From: Micromussa lordhowensis
Taxonomy: Eukaryota; Cnidaria; Anthozoa; Scleractinia; Lobophylliidae
DNA: 64,000 bases
NCBI GenBank assembly: GCA_964020085.1
Contig: OZ026604.1
Span: 22,886,932 to 22,950,931, forward strand
Direction of reading: 5' to 3'
Part shown: positions 59,093 through 64,000 of the stretch, one piece after another
Numbering within the stretch: position 1 is the first letter of the stretch
Layout: every line of letters begins with the position of its first letter
Notes under the pieces: generated by a model
Seen by the model: only the letters and a program-made list of their open reading frames with translations
Database searches by the model: none
What the model was told of the DNA's origin: nothing
Made by a program: the position numbers and the translations under genes

Positions 59093-59544
59093 ATTGATCA
59101 ACACTTGACTGCAGATGCCTTTAGTAAATGTGCTCCAGATCGCTGTAACAATCATTCAAGTATGTGTCTGAGATGATCAAGTACTGCGGCACTCGCTTTT
59201 GTATAGTTGCCATAAAATATCAAGAGAAGTCAGACGCAAGTCAGTTCACACAGCACTGCACAAAGCCATGTAATGTATGCCATCGCATGACGTTTTATTT
59301 TCTCGCCTGGACATCTCATGTATACATTTTCTTATTCATATCTGAATAGCTAGACAGTCCCTGGTGACCATACATATGTCTGTCTAAGCATAACATGTCT
59401 AAATGCAGAAGTGGAAGTTTGTAAGTTATACATGTGCCATGACAAGGTGACTGATATTGTTGGTCTTGTCATAACTGCTAAACAATGCTTTACGTGTAAA
59501 TAAAAAAATAGTTCCTTCCAGTTGTTGTACTTTATAGCAACTTA

Positions 59545-59845
<301 letters not shown>

Positions 59846-59868
59846 GTTACCTGGAACTGACCAGGATC

Positions 59869-59905
59869 AAGGATCAAGGATATCAAGGATCAAGGATCGA
59901 GGATC
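59869..59905 (+). repeat. CAAGGAT short tandem repeat
   Basis: Repeats of AGGATCA and variants, directly after the eEF1A pseudogene segment. Confidence 0.7.
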
Positions 59906-60069
59906 GATTGACAAAAAAGAACTTGACATCAATTTTTAGCGACTCATAAAATCAATTAAAACACAAAGCACCGCGTAGTCCGCCTAGAACACAAAGCAGA
60001 ATTAATACACCCAGCCAGTGAGAATGGACTAATTCAAAGTGGGATCGAGGATCAATCAAAATTACATTT

Positions 60070-60440
60070 TTAAAACATGGTGTCAACACAATGCACACCA
60101 TACAACATGTGTGACCTTTGACTTTTGCTACACCATGCTCTACATTTTTTAAAAAATCTATATTTCTTTCTATAGAACACAGTATGGAGTGTCCTTCCGA
60201 AACAGTAATGTGAAATAAAATAGGTTGGAGGGCCAAAATTAAACTGAAGAATAGGTTGGGAAAATGCCACAAATTGTACAAGCCGTAAGCGTTATGTGGG
60301 CCTGCCTATTATTTCCATCAGTGACATTTCCGGCCACCTGAATCGTTGAAAGAATTAAATTATGAATTTGGGAGGAACATAGACTAGATTCGAGAAAGCG
60401 GCAGAAATCGAGCCTACAGCAGGTGGAAACGATAAAAATA
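60070..60440. repeat. Dispersed repeat, copy 2 of the pair with 15,490-15,900
   Basis: It shares CATGGTGTCAACAC, AAATAGGTTGGAGGGCCAAA and TATGTGGGCC with the copy in the transporter intron, and ends in GAAATCGAGCCTA. Confidence 0.65.
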
Positions 60441-60639
60441 GAAAACAGAAAGTGAAACAGCAAAGTGTTGCAAGATAAGCCAATATATAGATGTCAATGT
60501 TACAGCATTTGACAGCTGGCAGTCTGGAGATGTTGGCTCCAAGGTTTTGCGGCATGTGAATATTTTCTGGTACCCAGCGTGCGGTACAAGCGACAGCCGG
60601 AAACTGACGCCTATGGTGTCTGTTTAAATTGTTCTCATG

Positions 60640-61711
60640 ATCTTATGATCTGGATCTCTTGATCTGGATGATTAATTGCGACATCTAAATTTTATTATTA
60701 AAATTAAAATTAAAATTAAATTAATGTATTAAACAGCTCATAAACGGGGATACGAATTCTTGAATTCATCACTTTTTACCAGAATGCATTGCATTTAACC
60801 AGAATGCACTGCGTCACTTTTTACCAGAGTGCATTGCGCTACGAAACAACACGAAGATGTCACACACCATCTAGCCGTCGACAAATTTCGCATAGATTCC
60901 AGTGAGAAAGGTTAGTGGTTTGTTTTGCTCTGATTTACTTGTGAAACGATGTGGAGGAGGTCGTGCTTGACTTTCACAACTCTTGCTTTTGCGGGGATAC
61001 GAATTCTTGAATTCATCACTTTTTACCAGAATGCATTGCATTTAACCAGAATGCACTGCGTCACTTTTTACCAGAGTGCATTGCGCTACGAAACAACACG
61101 AAGATGTCACACACCATCTAGCCGTCGACAAATTTCGCATAGATTCCAGTGAGAAAGGTTAGTGGTTTGTTTTGCTCTGATTTACTTGTGAAACGATGTG
61201 GAGGAGGTCGTGCTTGACTTTCACAACTCTTGCTTTTGCTCTTAATGCAGTATGTGAAAGCTTGTAAATCTGGACAAGAGACTATGATCTGGATCTCTTG
61301 ATCTGGATGATTAATTGCGACATCTAAATTTTATTATTAAAATTAAAATTAAAATTAAATTAATGTATTAAACAGCTCATAAACGGGGATACGAATTCTT
61401 GAATTCATCACTTTTTACCAGAATGCATTGCATTTAACCAGAATGCACTGCGTCACTTTTTACCAGAGTGCATTGCGCTACGAAACAACACGAAGATGTC
61501 ACACACCATCTAGCCGTCGACAAATTTCGCATAGATTCCAGTGAGAAAGGTTAGTGGTTTGTTTTGCTCTGATTTACTTGTGAAACGATGTGGAGGAGGT
61601 CGTGCTTGACTTTCACAACTCTTGCTTTTGCTCTTAATGCAGTATGTGAAAGCTTGTAAATCTGGACAAGAGACTATGATCTGGATGATTAATTGCGACA
61701 TCTAAATTTTA
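60640..61711 (+). repeat. Complex near-identical tandem repeat (units B-A-A-B-A-B)
   Basis: Unit A (about 247 bp, from CGGGGATACGAATTCTTG to AACTCTTGCTTTTG) starts at 60,746, 60,993 and 61,384. Unit B (about 105-143 bp, ATGATCTGGAT to TGTATTAAACAGCTCA) starts near 60,645, 61,270 and, cut short, 61,674. Copies are almost identical. Each A contains GAGAAAGGTTAGTGG, a possible splice donor, and A-B junctions contain CTCTTAATGCAG, a possible acceptor, so the unit may come from an exon and its intron. The tail of B also occurs alone at 62,868-62,894. Confidence 0.85.
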
Positions 61712-62378
61712 ACTAGTATGTCATTTCTTAGTAGTCTCGCCTCCTTGGCCTGGTCGAATTCGTAAATGAAGAGAAACCGTCGTTACCTAATAATTAAAAC
61801 TAGTATAGCCAAGGCTATGACAGTGCTGCGGAAATTGGGATGTTATTTGCGAATTGAAGTAGGGATTGTATAGAGCTTGTGTAGAAATGGCCCTCATCAA
61901 GTTATTTCGTATTAAAAAAAAGAAAACCGTACAACACGCTAATTTCATACATGCTGCGATCTATTCCTTTTCATCCAAACATGAATTAAAGCTAAAGCGT
62001 TAGCATTTTCACACATCGCGATGGACGCGTCGTCAACATTGTAGTGACATGTAATGCGTACCAGTACAGAATTTATATGCTAGATTTCTGTTCCTACAAT
62101 TTTCACATCCATCGATTTTCGCGATCTGATAAAGGGGAGTTTGATGTGTATTGTTTTATGTTCAAACATAGTTCAGATCACTATGTGCTTTTTTGTCATG
62201 ATCCCTTTTCACACCTCGCCATCGATGCGTCATCATGCATGAAGTTGACGCATACAAGGACAGAGTTTAAGTTAACACTACTTTGAGAAATAAAGGTTAC
62301 TGTAAGTCTTGGAACGCGCAGATAGATAAATCACTGCTTAATTAACAGTGCTCCAAGCTCAAGTTTTTCAGAAGTCGC
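61712..62378. other. No recognised feature
   Basis: Sequence between the tandem repeat and the CIMIP5 copy. Short frames at 62,044-62,286 have no recognised domain. Two TCACACMTCGCSATSGAYGCGTC-like blocks (about 62,010 and 62,210) are weakly repeated. Confidence 0.4.
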
Positions 62379-62867
62379 CAAAGTGTGATGTTGTTCGAAA
62401 TGACTAGATCTGGAAAAATCGCTGTAAGAATGAAGGGAAAATGACGAGAAAATGGTAAGAGCAAACACATCATCAAACGCAAATTTCCTTGGTTTGTTCT
62501 GAAACAGTTTCCGAGTTAAATCTAAGCTAATATGCTTGTTGTAAACATCTACGTGATATCTTTTGGCTTTTTGCAATATAGCGATTTGTTCTTGATCTAC
62601 GGTTTACTTGGCTCGTGTTTAAGATCATACATTGTTTATTTTTTCCACTCAGTTTCAATTTGACTAAGCTTATATCGTACGTGGCACTGATATGATATAA
62701 ACTGAGTCAATGTCATTTTAAACACTGGTTGATATTGGTTGTTGGTTATCTCAACTATCTTAGGGTTTTGGTAGCGCTCAGTATTCGGTTCTGACTTTAA
62801 TGTTTGGCAAAGGAATGAAATGTGTCCCACGTTGCTTACAGTCTATTGAATCTTAGGCTGCTTAGGC
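62379..62867 (+). pseudogene. CIMIP5 pseudogene: Broken copy of CIMIP5 exon 1 end and intron 1
   Basis: It matches 54,867-55,371. In the frame of the parent, KCDVVRND is followed by TAG (62,405-62,407) where the parent has GAG, so the reading stops. The donor after AAAATG is kept (62,455). The first part of exon 1 and the later exons are absent. At 62,868 the sequence switches to the end of repeat unit B. Confidence 0.85.
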
Positions 62868-62906
62868 CATTAAATTAATGTATTAAACAGCTCACACCCT
62901 AGAGTG

Positions 62907-63133
62907 CCATATGGTTCAAGTATATTTAAATGCAGAAATACATTCATTACTTGGTCAAATCAGTGAAATTTAGATACCAGAAACAGTGATGAGGAAAAAT
63001 CTTTTCTAACTCAACACAAGACATTTGTCCCTTCAAAACTCCATTTTGACTGGTCAATCAACAAATATCGGGTCAGACATCACTTGGCATATTTATTACT
63101 GTAATTTGCATGTACGCAAACAAACTGATGACC
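62907..63133 (-). repeat. Inverted copy of CIMIP5 intron 1 segment
   Basis: This is the reverse complement of 55,847-56,071 with about 5-8% differences. It directly adjoins the broken end of the TPR-CHAT remnant. Confidence 0.8.
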
Positions 63134-64000
63134 ACAAGGAGCGCACCACTCTCACTGTGGAAATCGTCGGGACAATCGATGATCACTTTCAAGCTTGTCA
63201 ATGAGGGAACAAGGCCAATTCTGAAAGATTCGCAAAAGTACTTGGAATAGCGACCCATAAAAGCAGCAACAGGTGGCAGGCACAACGGTCCATCCGGGAC
63301 AATGATTAGCTCGTCACATTGAAGCAAGTCTTCAATGGGATTAATAACATTGTCATACAAGATACATAAGGGATTGTCCTGATCCTATTGTGTCTTGGTG
63401 AGACTGTGATTCTTCACTCGATAGACTGGTTTCATCCCTCAGCTCGTCCAATGATCCGTCGGTCCTCGCATTTGTCATCAGTGCGAACTTCATTGAGTGC
63501 ATTCTTTACTAAGTTGTTCAATGTAGTGCCATCATTTGCCGTTCCACATTCAATTTTCTTCTGCCTTAACTGGACGTTGTGTGGCTTGTCATTTATTCCT
63601 GTACAAAGAACCCAGAAATTGATCGTGTCACCATCAACCGCAAGAAAAAGCGTTTGGGTGCATGTAGGGATACTGCTTAAAATGGAAGAAATTGTTTCCA
63701 CAGATTCATAGGATTCTGGTTCAAGGGATCTCGACAAGTCATATCGTGATTCCGTAAGATCCATCAAAGCTTGTGCCCGTCCTTGCTCAGCAGCAAGCAA
63801 AGTTTCGTCAATCTTGTTTGACTTTAACAAAGTGCGCCACAGGGCAGTGTGAACTTGTTGATACTACTTATCACGCAAGCTTATTTTCCAATCATCGTTT
63901 TCTCAGTGAAGAAGAGCTCGGTCCCACTATTAAACATTCGTACACTAGACCTAAAGTATTGCAATGCCTCGTCAAAGGATCCTTGCACCGCATGGAAAAG
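63131..64000 (-). pseudogene. TPR-CHAT (TTC28-like) gene remnant
   Basis: Pieces of a cnidarian TTC28-like protein: the end of the TPR part (GSFDEALQYFRSSVRMFN near 63,950; YQQVHTALWRTLLKSNKIDE, AAEQGRAQALMDL) and the front of the CHAT peptidase-like domain (FLAVDGDTINFWVL, then ELIIVPDGPLCLPPVAAFMG and SGALLVV). Breaks: a frameshift and TAG near 63,865-63,885; the frame ends at 63,432 and resumes only from 63,372 in another frame, with a stop between; and the sequence stops at SGALLVV, where the inverted CIMIP5 intron piece begins. The His/Cys part of CHAT is missing. Such genes are often multicopy in corals. The 5' end is outside the window. Confidence 0.8.

Overview
The window looks like a nuclear contig from an anthozoan, most likely a stony coral. 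The genes are intron-bearing and animal-like. Introns are long (up to about 6.7 kb) and, like the intergenic DNA, are crowded with short inverted-repeat (MITE-like) elements, tRNA-derived SINEs and a LINE tail whose motifs I recall from coral genomes. That identification is from memory and no search was run. There are no bacterial operons, CRISPR arrays, confident functional tRNAs or rRNAs.

Layout: (1) Positions 1-23,800 hold a head-to-tail cluster, on the + strand, of three GLUT8/GLUT6-type (SLC2A, class III) sugar transporters. Copy 1 is cut by the window edge, with its last two exons present. Copy 2 (5,985-12,210) has exons 1, 2 and 4 but no recognisable exon 3. Copy 3 (13,626-23,800) is complete: four exons, 498 aa. 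(2) Positions 27,074-38,827 hold a six-exon minus-strand gene that I assembled by eye from small exons. Its 184-aa product matches the sigma subunit of the AP-5 adaptor complex (AP5S1). (3) Positions 41,796-48,280 hold a complete minus-strand eEF1A gene (five coding exons, 461 aa) with a 5'-UTR intron, a TATA-like box and a TOP-type start. (4) Positions 54,704-57,802 hold a three-exon, 154-aa gene matching C2orf50/CIMIP5, a ciliary microtubule inner protein; a perfect RFX X-box and a CRE-like site lie about 130 bp upstream. (5) Positions 59,500-64,000 are a rearranged graveyard: a genomic copy of eEF1A exon 1 with its start codon lost, a complex tandem repeat, a broken copy of CIMIP5 exon 1 with its intron, an inverted piece of the same intron, and a TPR-CHAT gene remnant broken at that junction.

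The transporters and AP-5 sigma both belong to late-endosomal/lysosomal biology, and both intact transporter 5' ends carry CACGTG E-boxes. I treat any functional link as inference. The repeat fraction holds hammerhead-ribozyme motifs, two of them as an inverted pair flanking a Penelope-like remnant at 30.4-31.1 kb, plus elements with clear target-site duplications (9 bp at 19.6 kb, 8 bp at 52.0 kb).
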